A DNA stretch of 64,000 bases, from contig OZ017768.1 in assembly GCA_963969345.1 (NCBI GenBank), positions 7,712,718 through 7,776,717 of the forward strand, in the 5' to 3' direction. Both the position numbers and the translations under genes were made by a program. This stretch comes from Turbatrix aceti (lineage: Eukaryota; Nematoda; Chromadorea; Rhabditida; Panagrolaimidae). Shown piece after piece: positions 1 to 12,159 of this stretch. The notes beneath the pieces were generated by a model. That model saw only the letters and a list, made by a program, of their open reading frames with translations. It ran no database searches and had not been told where the DNA came from. Each line of letters starts with the position of its first letter. Positions within the stretch are counted from its first letter, which is position 1.

Positions 1-138
1 TTTATCGATAATTTTTCACGGTTTTGAATTTTTATCAATAATTTTTGACAGTTTTTGACTGTCGAAAATTTCGATCGACAATTTTTTATTTTTTCAACTT
101 TGATGAAACTGTTTTGCTATTTTTTTTATTCCATTGTA

Positions 139-1021
139 CACGGTGTCTTATTCCCCCTTATTTTCGGACAAACTTGCCTGCAACGTGCGCGCGCGCACAG
201 CTTCAACCTGCTTTGTTTTCCTGTGGGTGAAAATGATAACTTTGCGTTTTTTTCACAGGCATTTTTTTCTTTTGTGTGTTCATCAGATCAACAGATTACA
301 ATTTTGCGATCATTTTGATACCACACGTGAAAAAAAATATTTAGTTTGGGCTCAGCGACAGACTACATAAAATTGACTTTTTTCAAAATTGTCATGATCT
401 TTACAGCCGAAGTCGACCGTCTAATTGTCCCAATTTTTTTTTATAGAATTAAAATGCCTAGAGGAACACATACAAATAATAAAAATCACCACTTATGCTT
501 TTCCCCAATGAGATATCAATTGATAACTGATTTCCCTTATAAAAGAGTGCGCACGCGCTGCGCGCTCACACGGAATTTTAAAATTAGTCGTTGCGAGAAC
601 CCTCAAATTGCATTTTTTCTGTCGATTACGTAGTTTTTTATAAGGGATATCTGTAATCAATTGATATCTCATTGGGGAAAAGCATAAGTGGTGATTTTTA
701 TTATTCGTATGTGTTCCTCTAGGCATTTTAATACCATAAAAAAATTATAAGAGAATTTGACGGTCGATTTCGGCTGTGATTGTCATGACAATTAAACAAA
801 AAGACAATTTTGGGGAGCTTGCCGCTCCGCCTAAACTAATTATTTTTTTTCACATGTGGTATCAAAATGATCGCAAAATTGTAATCTATTGATTGGATGA
901 ACACACAAAAGAAAAAAATGCCTGTGAAAAAAACGCAACGTGCTCACTGGGAAGCGAAGCAGACTGAAGCTGTGCGCGCGCGCACGTTGCGGGCAAGTTT
1001 GTCCGAAAATAACACACCGTG
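139..1021. repeat. Foldback repeat 1 (diverged, about 0.88 kb)
   Basis: The two halves are inverted copies. Sequence from about 139 to 550 (CACGGTGT, then TTTTCGGACAAACTTGCC, a GTGCGCGCGCGCAC block, CACAGGCATTTTTTTC, and GATATCAATTGAT near the centre) reappears reverse-complemented from 1021 back to about 630. The centre lies near 590. The arms differ by many substitutions and small indels, so this is an older copy. Open frames on both strands look alike only because of the symmetry and are not genes. No target duplication is clear. Confidence 0.85.
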
Positions 1022-1286
1022 CAGACGTGATCGATGATCGATGAGTCAACGTTTTTTCTTCTTCTTCAAAATATTACTCTTCTTTATTTTTTACGGAAAC
1101 TGCATGAATAAAATGTCGAGAGCCAAAAATGCTTTTTGCTTAAAAATAAAAAAAATTGAAATATGTACACTATGCATTTTTTGAGCGCCAAATTTCTTCT
1201 TCAAATTTTTGTAGCCCTTTTTATATTTTTTTTTCATAATAAAAAGTTTTTTTAAGTTATGTAAATTTCCAAGTGCATGAACCAAC

Positions 1287-4200
1287 CTGTTTAGCGACAT
1301 CGGTAATCTTCAGACCAAAAGAATACGGCATGTTGAGGGGTCTCCTCTGCGACGGTGGCACAGGAGGCGGACTGGAAGGAAGGGATTCGTCAGCCTCGCT
1401 GAGGAGCTCCGGCTCACCGACAGTCTGTCTTCTGGAGACCATCGGCGTTGCGATATCTTCCTGTTCCTCTCTTTCGGGTGCAATCGGTGGAGGAGGTGAT
1501 GGCGAAGACTCAGTGGACTGCTGGGATTCTATAATCGTCGAGATGCGTTCGTCGATCTCGGCTTGCGCTTGGGAATGTGGGCGAAATGCCGTCGATGCGT
1601 AGGACGACGAGACGCTGCTCGTTTGGCTGCGGAGATCGTCGCTGTCTTCCTGCAATCGAATCAGGGACTAAATATTTACGTTTTGTACGTTTTAGAAGGG
1701 GTCAATGTCGGTCAACAAGCGCATCAAGGTGTGCCGATTATCGACTCGGGAACTAACTAATCGACCACTTGTGCTTGACTTGAGTGGTTGCCCCTCGCCA
1801 TGACTTTTATCGATTTGTAAATACATAAACAACAGAAATTCAACAACCTGGGCTGGAATGAATTTCTTGTGTTTACAATTCATAAAAAGTTGGAAAAATT
1901 ATTTATTTGGAAAAACGATTTTCAAATTTTGAAAAAAAATTATATAACACAAAAAAATTTTTGTAGAAAGGCACTTATTCAAAAATTAGCGACGCTTGTT
2001 TTAAAAAATCTTTTTAAATTAAAAATCATAAAAAATTGATTTATTTATGAAAAAGCTCCAAATTAGAAAAAAAATTTGCAAAAAAAATATTTTTTGGCAG
2101 TAATTTTTTTTAATTAAAAAAAAATTTTTTTTTTTAAATCTGACACTTTTTTCAAAAACTATCGACGCTTTTTTACAAATCGCAAGAAAATTTAAAAAAA
2201 AGGCTCCAAATAAGAAAAATTCGACAAAAAATTATTTTCTGTACAAATCGTAAAAAAAGAGCTCCAAATAAAAAAAATCAACAGAAAAATATTTTTTTTA
2301 GAAAATGCCAATTATTACCCGGCACTTTCTGCAAAAAGTTTGTCTGTACGACGCACCAATTTTTTCGTTGTCCCACTCAAAGTAATACCCCAAATAAGGC
2401 GCGGCCGAAGCGCGGTGCCATAAGATCGCAATCTATGCAAGTACGGCTTCGCGCAAAAAAAGGGTCAAGGCCTATACCTACCTCAGTAATGGCATCGAGA
2501 TAGCCAAATCCCGGGTCAAGGGAGCCACCCGCGGCCGTTACAAACTGGATAAGTCCGGGTCCGCCAAAAACAAGAAAATCAGACATCTCGGGCGCATCTT
2601 CTGCTCCCATGCCACCGATGGCAGTTCCGTCGTCTTCGACCCATTCGCCTTCGAGCGCTTCCAGCCGACGACGGGCGTCTTCCTCTTCCAACGCTCGCTG
2701 GACCCCGTACGTGTTGATCTCGATCGGCGGCGACTCCTCGGGGGGAGTCATTGGATTCTGAGATCCAGTTGAAAACTGTTTTTCCAGCGGCGGCACTGGA
2801 GGGGCTTTTCTGTGGCTGCTTTGGGCTTCCTGGGGTTCAGGAGCATCATTTGAGGGTCCCGCAACGATAGTATCGGTGTCGAGGAGCGTGCTGAGACTCT
2901 TGAGACCCCCGGCCTTGCCTGGCTTGGATGAGGACGAGGCAGACGATTCGTCTGGATCCGACATCACAGACTGGCGTTCAGACGAGGACGAATCGTCATC
3001 GGTCTTGTCGTTCGTCGATGCCCTCGATTCGCAGTCTTGGATCGAGGGTGGACGCTTGTCGCCGAAAAATAACACGCGCCAAGCAAAGTAGATTGCCTAC
3101 AATTTTTTAACTGTTAAAACAGGATTTCAAATATTTAAAAAAGTCTGATTAGGTTCCGGATCAACTTGAAATAAATACTTATTCGGACGATGAAAAACAA
3201 GGAACAGTTTAATCAAATACGGCAGCGGATATGATCAAAAAAATCCAATTCAATTTTTTTGAACAAGTTTCGATAAAATGAACGCAACAACGAAATCAAT
3301 GAACAAAATTAAAAAAATCTAAAAAAATTTTTATGTAAAAAAAAACTAAAATTATGTGAGACAAAAAATTGAGACAGGTAAAATTTCTCTTCAACGTGTC
3401 AATTTTTTGATAACGCATAAAAATCTTCTCACCTACAAAAAAAATTAGATAAGAACGAACAATTTTTCAAAAATCGTTCAAGTTTTCATTTTTCATTTTT
3501 CTTTAAAAAAAAAAACGATAAAACGATTCAAACAGACATAAAAGAAATAAATATGTATTTTTATGTGAAATTGAGAGCAAAAACAGAAATTACATAAATA
3601 CATCCGTGAACATAATATTTCTGGGGTGTGGTAAAAAGAGTCTTCATCATCTCTCCTAGAATGAACGTTCACGGAAGAAACAAACGTTCCCTTTTTTTTA
3701 ATCGATTTGTGTCAATAAATCGACAAAAAAAATGCTAAACAAATAAAAAAGATAAAATGAGTTGTTGAAAGTTGCTCTTATTTTTTTTTCTTCGAAAGAT
3801 GAACTCTACTGACATGAGTATTTTTTGTGGATTGATAAAAAGATTTATTATACATAGAAATTGAATGTATTTTGTATTCAATGTAAGGGGAGAGATAAAA
3901 AGGACAAACGCATGAAAACGGCTTCAAAAGGTTGTCAAAAATGGAGGAAAACAAACAAACAACAGGAGATTGATTCCATTTTGGCGGAAAGACAAAAAAT
4001 GTTGGGTTGCTGCATAAAATACGAGTTTCTAGAACTTTTTGGATACAAAAACACGTGCACTGTCAAATTTGGAAACACTTTTGTAGGTAGAAAAACAGAT
4101 TTTTTCTGTAAACAAAAAAGGGTTCTGATTTCCCAAGTTTTTAAAAATATGGTTTTTATACAAAATGAAGGTGATTCGTTCGAAATCTGTCTACGTAAGG

Positions 4201-4496
4201 TACACCGGGGAGGGGAGGTAATGTGCGGATGTTGAAGTTGAGGAAAAACAAAATCGGTGAAGAGGGCAGGGCAGGGGAAGGGGATGAATATGCGCGGAGC
4301 GGCAAGACAGGATGAGGAGAGGTTACACGCACTCTCTCCTCATCCTGACTTGAGGTACCGCTGCTACCTGCCTGCTACCTGCGTGCTTGTACACGCGGTA
4401 GACGTGCGCAAGCCTGGACCGTCTTTGAACAAATAGCACACACGCGTGTCACAGCCTCAACCGCAGCATCAGCATCAGCATCACCTACTACGCCAG

Positions 4497-4537
<41 letters not shown>

Positions 4538-7500
4538 GCGTGGTCGGCGCAGTCGTAGTCGAAGAGGAGGAAGGGGGGGCACGCTGCCGGAAACGTGGAA
4601 CGTACAATGTATGGTTGCTCGGGGCAAAGGAGGGTGAGGAAGGCGGCAAACACGACCACGACCACAACCGCAACGACGACGTCGCCAAGGTAGACAAAGG
4701 CAAAGGCTCGCTCATGTCTCTCTCATGTTTGCCCTCGAGCGAGCTCGCGTGGTGGTCTGTCTGACAGGCGACAGAAGGAAACGGAAGATGCAGAGGTATT
4801 GTTACAAGAAAAGACAATGTAAAACTAATTTTTTTGACCGATTAGAATGCATAGAACAATTAAAAAAACTGTATACAATATTTCAAAGGAAAAATTTAAA
4901 AATTTGAGGGACGTCGACAAAGAAATCGACCAAGAATCCAAAAAAGTGTAAACAATTAGTCAAAAATTATTCGAACAACGAAAGAACGGCAATTTGCAAA
5001 GAAAATTTACAATTCAATGAAGAAAACGCTGGAAAAAATGTAACTTCATTAATTTTTGAATACAAAACTGCACGCACAAAAAAACAAAAAAAATGTCTCA
5101 GAACGAAAATTTTGTTCGAATCGAAATTTTCTTGCCAGAACCATCTTTGCCGCCTTTTTCGTTTTTTTAAATTTCTTTGTCAAAAAAACTCTCGTAAATT
5201 ATTAAAATTCAATTGAAAACACGTTTACGTGGTTTAAAAATAATTTTTAAAACATAGACGCGTCAGGGTTTTCCAAATCTGTTCCGCGAACAAACAAATA
5301 AATGGATAATCGAAAGTCCCACAAGAAAAAAAAGGGTGGGAGGGAGGAGGATTGGATTTGACGTGTTCATAATGTGTCCAGTCCGTGAAACGTGGGCAAA
5401 TCCAGGCAGGCAGGCAGGCAGGCGGGTTTTGCAGGTTTCGCGTTCTTTCTTCTTTCACGCACAACAGATGGACTTCTACGCGCGCGCGTACATACGCCAC
5501 CGTCACCGGTGGTCAAACACGTTTATTTTTTGAGGACAAGCTTCTATTATTTATTGTGTAGTACAAAAAAAGGAAAGGCCTTTTCTCGGGCGAATAGTTT
5601 TTGAGAATGCTGCCACAGCCACCGTCACCGCCGCCGGCGACGACCGGCGACCGGCCACAACAGTGCTCGCGTTTGTTTTTTTGTTTTTCTGCTGTTTTGA
5701 ACAAAATTTCAAAGGCGGCGTTGCAAACGAAGGCGTTTTTAAATTTTGTATTGAAAAAAAAATGCTCTGGCATGAATGACCACTGTTTTTGTGGTGTGAA
5801 AAATGTTTGATAGCAAAATCGTCGTCAGTTTTGTTTTTCTTCGCAGCGTAAAATTTTTTTCTTTCGCGACAGCGATGTCGTTGGTCGGGATCAACGAGCG
5901 TAAGGTAGAAACGGAAAAAAAAGAAAGTTGAACTTTTAATGACCGTGAGCAAAATTTTTTTTTTAATGGTGACAAGGTTGTCAAATTTTTGTAGGTGAAA
6001 ATGGGGCGAAAATCATCGCATTAGGCGTGTCATTAATCGGGAATCTTGAAAATCGGAAACTTTGACCTCGAGAAAGGGTAAAACAACATTTTCAGGTGTT
6101 CTTTGAGGGATAAAAGTCAAACAAAGCCCAAAAAGGCGATCAAATCAAAAATAAATAAAAAATAAAATTCAATACGCGCAAAACATTTGCAGCTTCTTCT
6201 CTCGACGAGTACGCATTTTAAACCCAAGTCAAGTCGACTACCAAAAACGAAGGTACTAAATCCGAGGACAATGCAGCAAAATATTTATAAACACCCCGCG
6301 GGTTGCAACAACGAAGCAGAAGCAAGCAACGGATTGTAGGCGACAATGGAGATGGAATGAAGATCTCGATCATAATCCCGAGCTTGATCGACAAAAAAAA
6401 CGTGAGAACTCCAAGATGACTGCTATTGCTGAACGAGCAGAGTACAAAGAAGCAATTATGTATGCACCTAGTAAATAAAATGTTAGCCTGGGCATAGTAA
6501 GCGGGGGTCGAGATTAGTTGACCCCAACGAGGGCTACCGGGGGCGAGGTTGGCAAACAAACATTGGCGCCGGTCGGCCGGCGTCATCGACATCATCATCA
6601 TCATCGTTGTCGTTGTCGTTTACGAGACGGACGCGGAGGGGCAATACTCGGTTCTTCGAGGTGGGCCAGGTGAGGGGGTACGCGCGTGCGCACGCGTACG
6701 TGGTTGACCTGCCTCCCTCCACCCGTGTGGTCAGGAGGAAGGAATGAAAAGGAGGGCAAGACGAACGACTCCTCTGACGACGACTGACTTTGCTTTTCGT
6801 CTTGCCCTTTCCGGTGGCCAGTCACTCCTTGCGTCTCGCGCATTTCGCTGCTCTCGCCGACGAGGACTCGGACGAGAACGATCGACGACCAAATAACTCG
6901 TCATCATCGCCTGCCTCACCGCCCTGCGCGTGTGTGTTTTTGTGCTCGGGCGGTGGGTTGGTTGGTTAGTTGTTAGTTGGTGGTCAAAGGACCCTCCCGC
7001 AACAGCATCCATCGAGTCAAGTCGAGAAGAGAGATGAGACGACAACACTATTTTCAGTTCAGAAGATCGGGACGAGAGAAGCAATCGTCTAAAGCCTGCA
7101 GAGGCCGATCGGGGCCCTGAGGGCAGGTAGGTAGGTAGGTCGCAGTCGTCATGCTAATGTTCCTGACTACAAATTGATCCCAAGGGCTGCACAGCGGTGT
7201 TACACCTTGCAAGATAAATAGAATTTAAATTTAAATTTTTTTTGTGAAAAATTTTAATTTAAAAATTAAAAAATTTAATTTAAAAATTCGTTTCCTTTAT
7301 CTTTTTCTTTTCTTTCTTTTTTTCTTTTTGTTGGATTCTATTTTATTTGCAAATTGAAAAATTCTTTTTTTTTTAAATTCGATTTTATTTGTGAATGAGA
7401 ACATAAAAATCAGTTTTATTCCAAAAAAAGCCGCGTAATTAAAAAAAACTTTATTGATAGTGAATAAAACATTTTTTCAAGACTCCAAAGAACACCTGGA

Positions 7501-8487
7501 TTCCCACCAGACTGTCAAACTTTCCCATAAAACGCGAAGCAGCATGTGAACTTGCACTTTCATTTAGTGCAAAAAAGACTATCATATTGCAGGTGCGCAA
7601 AGTGCAAAGTTGCGCAAGCAGCTATAAAAACTGATTTAAAACAAAGTAAATATAAAAATTCTCTGAGGCTTCAGAAAGTTCGAATTCACGTAAAAACATA
7701 CATAGATATTTATCGATGACGTGGTCAGAAGCTGAACACGCAAGAAAAACAATTGGGACGAATCAGACAGACTGGCAGGCAGACAGGTATGTATGTATGC
7801 CGAGAGGACCCGTCGCAGGATGAGGCAAATTAGCCTTCACGTCCCCCCAATTTTCCCATCTCATCACCGCCCGAAATCCTCTTCCGTTCGTTCGGCAGTG
7901 GAAAATGAGAAAAACAGAAAGCGAGATCATGGATCCACTACTCCTGACTCTATTGAGTGTTCGAGTGTCGTGAACATGAACCAGGGTCACCTCATCTCAC
8001 CGGTGTCGTTCGTTGCAAAATGCCATGTGCAAAAATGAAAAAAAATGAAAATTTTTGATTCTTTTTGCTACTTGCGTGAAAGAGGAATGAGTTCCAAGGT
8101 CAGGCTGGGAATGAATGGAAGACAGGACATGATGTTGTAATGACATGGTAGATGCGGAAAAAATATGTATTTTGAATGAAAAAAAATTTTAAACAAAGAA
8201 TAATAATGAAAAAAATTTTTTTACAGACTTGCATAATAAATATAATATTTAAAAATAAAACTGGGTAAAACATAAAAAATATACAAAAGATGTAAAAAAG
8301 TACGAAAATAATTTTTCGTACAAAAAAAAAAACAAATCAAAAATACATTTTGAAAAAAACTCACAATAATCGCTGAAATAGCAGCGGTAAAAATGGTGTC
8401 AAAAATGCGATCGCCGATTTGGCTCGACTCAGTTTCGGGTCGATCAACGGCGGTGGCTGGAGGTCTTCGAAAGTCCAAAAGGCCCAT
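1287..8487 (-). CDS. Membrane-anchored disordered protein, 5' part (gene continues past the left edge)
   Basis: Three exons join in phase 0: 8487-8365 (ATG at 8487, donor GTGAGT), 3096-2482 (acceptor TTGTAG, donor GTAGGT) and 1649-1287 (acceptor TTGCAG, donor GTTGGT). They give 367 residues so far, and the last donor shows that more exons lie left of the window. Only when exons 1 and 2 are joined does a continuous hydrophobic helix appear (about residues 29-50), followed by GDKR. This suggests an N-terminal signal anchor with a cytosolic body. The rest is rich in Ser, Glu and Pro, with acidic stretches and APPVPP and PPPPIAP proline motifs that could bind SH3- or WW-type partners (inference). 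An N-terminal anchor plus long disordered region is also seen in organelle-tethered scaffolds such as AKAP1, but no diagnostic domain lies in the window, so function is not assigned. The stretch ITDVAK at the end resembles ITDVVK in the LOTUS-like region of the gene at 15-17 kb; this may be chance. Confidence 0.6.
3097..8364. other. Large intron with low-complexity patches
   Basis: This 5.3-kb stretch separates exons 1 and 2 of the membrane-anchored gene. It is mostly AT-rich with homopolymers, interrupted by GC-richer patches near 4,260-4,770, 5,330-5,660 and 6,530-7,150. It holds short microsatellites: CAG/CAA at 4494-4539, AGGC-type at about 5404-5424, CATCAT followed by GTTGTC near 6588-6620, and GGTA near 7126-7140. 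A plus-strand open frame at 3861-4235 has no recognisable domain, and I do not call it a gene. Confidence 0.5.
4494..4539. repeat. CAG/CAA microsatellite
   Basis: A run of CAG and CAA triplets inside the large intron. In one plus frame it would encode polyglutamine, but that frame lacks any conserved flank and lies opposite to the host gene. Confidence 0.85.
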
Positions 8488-9592
8488 TTTTGTCCGCAAA
8501 TTAAAATTGAGCACCGGGCTCAAAGCCGTCTCCGTTCGCGTCGTAGGTTGTGCGAAATGTTATTAAAAATTCGATCTAAAAAATGCATATTTTCGGAATT
8601 TTTTATTTGAATTCGTTCACGCTACGTTTTTTCGACCAAAGTGAAACAAACACGAACGATTGTAAAAAAAATGAGAAAATCAAAAATCCTTTATTTCCAA
8701 TAACAACGCTGCCAGAAGCCTTCCGAAATCGACGACTCACTCCGCGAAACAAACACCCCTGACATTTGACGAGAAATGGGGAAAAGCTGGACGCGATAGT
8801 TTAGCTCGCATCAGGCTTCGGCTGTGGTTGTGACTAAGCTTAAACTGAACCGAGTTGACACCTTCCCATTTGCCCCCATTGTCACCTGGCGACTCTCATC
8901 AGCCTAACGTGGGTCTTCGATGACGCCCAGGTGATCTCGGTCGGTCCTCCAACGTCCTCACTTGTTTTTTTTTCTGTGACACTTGAAGCAAAACGGTGGC
9001 AGTGGTGGTGGCGGGTTTCGGGGACGTAATCCACACCTGAGAGGCGTGACAGCTCAATCGGGTGGTCGATGATGATGATCTTCGATGGATTGGTTGACTG
9101 ACTCTCATCGGTCACGGAGCCGGGTGGGCGTTAGCCTTAGCCGGATTAGCTTCCGATAGATCTCTTTCTTGCACGCACGCGTGCACGCACGCGTGCACGG
9201 GATCGGACGCTGGGGAAAAACATTGGAAAAAGTGAAAAGCAAAACGATTGCTGGAGAAGAAAAGGAAAACAACAGAAACTATAGGGTTCGAGCGGACGGA
9301 ATCTCATGCAAAGGGTAGCATGTTATTTCACGGAAGCGAAAAAAGAAATAAGAAATAAGAATTCTTTTTTTGGAACAAGCTTTCTTGCAACGTTGTAGTA
9401 TCTACAAACAATGAGTGTAGCTGTAGTAGCAATAATGTATATGGAAAAGAATTAAAAATAACGTCTGACGTCATTTGGAAAGTTTTATTTGGCAATGTTC
9501 AAAAATATTGAATACTAAACCCAGAAAAGGTCCACTGCGGGACTCCAGAATAAATTATGTTTGAATTGATACATACTATATTTTTTTCTTGC
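8488..9592. other. Intergenic stretch with a CpG-rich palindromic tract
   Basis: The region upstream of the minus-strand gene start at 8487. No convincing gene was seen. A GC-richer block spans about 8880-9210, and at 9172-9199 the alternating GCACGCACGCGT unit is repeated and self-complementary. The proximity suggests promoter sequence for the minus-strand gene (inference). Confidence 0.4.
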
Positions 9593-10225
9593 ACGCCTAG
9601 CGGACGGTCGGATTTATTCCGCCTCTCCTGTCCGCGACAGCAGCTTGCGCTCGCGATCGCATTCGGGAAGCAGCGCAAGTGTGAGAATTGAAAGCGCCGT
9701 TTGACACCCGGGCTGGCCACCCTGTCAAACGTAGGCTAAAAAAAATGTCTAGATTCCGGCTCAGCGTCGCTACCATCAACGCACGCTCACTGCTGACGGA
9801 TTTTGAAGAGGCCATTCGCAAAACGCTGACGACGTCGTTCTTTTCTCCCACACTGGCGAAGAACTTCAGGAAATGCTGTCGGATATGGCCATCATCTGCA
9901 AGGACGTCGGACTGGAAGTCAACGTCAAGAAGACGCAGTGGATGGTACAGAAATGGCGGGATCAGCGACCTATCTCCTCCGGACTTCTCCTCAAGGACAT
10001 CGAGGACGATTTCGAGCTCTCCCTCCACTTTACGCTGGGTCGATTCGCTCAACTCGGTGTTCAACAAGACGAAAACCAGACCACAGCAACGATGGGAAGA
10101 AGAAATCGCGACCAAAACGAATCGAGACATTTACACCTACGTGGACATCATTTGTGCCTCCTAACATCTGGTCTAATGATAACTAACCACTGAGTAATGG
10201 TGAAATAAATAAATAAATAAATATT
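9593..10225 (+). mobile_element. Internally deleted LINE (non-LTR) retrotransposon
   Basis: A GC-rich 5' leader is followed by ATG at 9745. The first 26 codons resemble the start of an apurinic-type endonuclease (VATINARSL, then an FEEAI helix). At about 9823 the sequence jumps, in another frame, into the reverse-transcriptase palm: ADDVVLFS, then EELQEML and GLEVNVKKTQW, matching the (F/Y)ADD box and the following GLxxNxxKT motif. The aromatic residue before ADD is missing because the junction falls there. A later frame change leads to RWEEEI, as in LINE C-termini. The element ends in an (AATA)n tail at about 10203-10224. It is a dead copy that lost most of the endonuclease and the RT fingers. 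The clade is probably RTE- or CR1-like (inference). Confidence 0.75.
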
Positions 10226-12159
10226 TTTTTTAAAATTTATTTCTTAGTATATTTCACAACACTCTCACATCAGTGTCAGTATAATTAAAAAAAACTAAAT
10301 ATGAACCAACAAATAAATAAATAGATATCAACGATTCTGAAAGCCAAAATCGAGGTTAATGCTGTTTGATAACCGAACCATAACCAATTATCTATTTTTT
10401 TATGTGTTCAAAAAATGTGCTAAAATATTAAAATTAGCAAATTTTAAAACAATAAAAATACTTTTTTCTTTGCAAATACTTTTTTAAAATTTGTCGATTT
10501 TAACATTTTAACAATATTTTAATTTTAAGAAATTGAATAAACCAATTTTTTGTCAAAAGTATCTTGGCACGATTAAAATGTTATTTATTTGTCCAGAAAA
10601 CATATTTTTGTAAAATATTTCCGAATTCAACGTAACAACAAAAAAAAGTGAAAAGTTGTACATCAATATAAAAATTTAGGATCAAACGTATTCAATGAAA
10701 AATATATTTAGTTTTTCTGCCCCAAAAACGGTTTTTTAGGACGTTAAATCAAATTTACAAATTTATAATAAATTGTTTATTTTTATTTAAAAAAAATCAA
10801 TCAACGGAACATCCGACAGCCGATATGTGTAAAAATAATAAATTAACGTGTTCCAAAGAGGCGGAATAACTACCAAACAGAAGACAAGATCGATTATCGG
10901 TCATCTCAATCACCGGCACGCCGCGGCAATAAAAAAAGTTGGGTAACGATTTGATGACCATCGACACGTCGTTGTTGCGACAACGCCCGCGTCGCCCCGC
11001 CGCCTCAAGGCCTCCCGCGGCGGCGGCAGAGGCGAACTTTTTTTCTTTCCTAAACTAAATATGTATATTTATTTCCTACGTGGGGAGAGATTTTACTTTG
11101 ATTCGACCAGGTGAGAGCGGAATCGATTAACGACAAGAGAGGGGGATATTCTGTCCTCTTGAGATTCAAGGGGATATCACGTGCGACAGCGGGAGTGGGA
11201 TATGGGGTGAGGGGGTTCAAGACACTTTTTTTTTGAAAAATTTGTAATTACACTCGCACTTGCACATTTTTACGAAACTAGTAACTACTTATTTTTTTAC
11301 GTTAGTCTTTTTGTACCCAACTTGTTAAAAGATTTATTTTTAGAAAAACAGGTGAAAGTCAAGTGCTGCCAGGTAAAAAAATTAGTAATCTGCAAAAGTT
11401 GAAATCCGCAGAAAAAGAAAAAAATGTGTGAAGAACGGTCCACGCAACAAAAAAACTTATCAGGCAACAAAAAAAGTGTCGAAAATAAACACTTGAGCAC
11501 AATTTGTGCAAATATTTATCAACTGCAAAAAAATCAACAGACCATGTTTTTTTTCTCCAACACAACTTTTCCGGAACAGAGACTGTCGTCCTGTCCGGTG
11601 CCGAAAAACTAACAAAAACAAAAGGTGTGCCCCCTTTTTTCCTCCGAATGGACAAAAAAGAGGGCGCAAGGATGGAACACAGAAAAAAAATTGAAGGTGA
11701 ATCTTCAGTGTTGCGAGTTGCGACCGACCTTGTCCCGTCCTAGCATCCCGTTGGTGCCTCCTCCCGTGACCCACATGATCCGAGCGGAAATCAAAATCAT
11801 CACCGGAGGCCCCATGCGTCGGCCGGTGGTTAAGGTGATGATAAGCATCGCCCGGCTGACTGACTGAGCCGCCTGAGGGCTGTTTTGGGTCACGTAAGCG
11901 CAAACAAGCAGAGCGGTCGGCCTTCGACTCAGGTTACCTGAGTCAGGTACATACATACACCTGCAGGTGTGATGAATGATCCATGCATCCATCTTTGTTG
12001 TTCGTACGCAAACTTTAGCTGGAGGCTATGGAGGAGGAAAAAAATGCTTTACAAATGTGTTGAAAAAATTTCTAACACGTTAAAAAAGATACAACCTCTG
12101 CTTCAAAGATTTTGTGAATTTTGTGAACCATGTAAGCACAATTGCGCGACATCCAGTTT
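10226..12159. other. Intergenic, AT-rich with two GC-richer islands
   Basis: No gene was supported. AT-rich sequence is interrupted by GC-richer stretches at about 10,860-11,050 and 11,710-11,960. Overlapping open frames exist in both islands on both strands, but none shows a domain or splice structure I can support. Confidence 0.4.

Noticed and set aside
3861..4235. 124-codon plus-strand open frame inside the large intron
   Set aside because: It has no recognisable domain, no splice or codon signal, and composition expected from AT-rich sequence.
4446..4637. PolyQ-encoding frame over the CAG/CAA repeat
   Set aside because: It is a microsatellite with different low-complexity products in each frame and no conserved flank.
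9597..10130. 177-codon minus-strand frame
   Set aside because: It is the antisense shadow of the LINE remnant, whose plus strand shows RT motifs.
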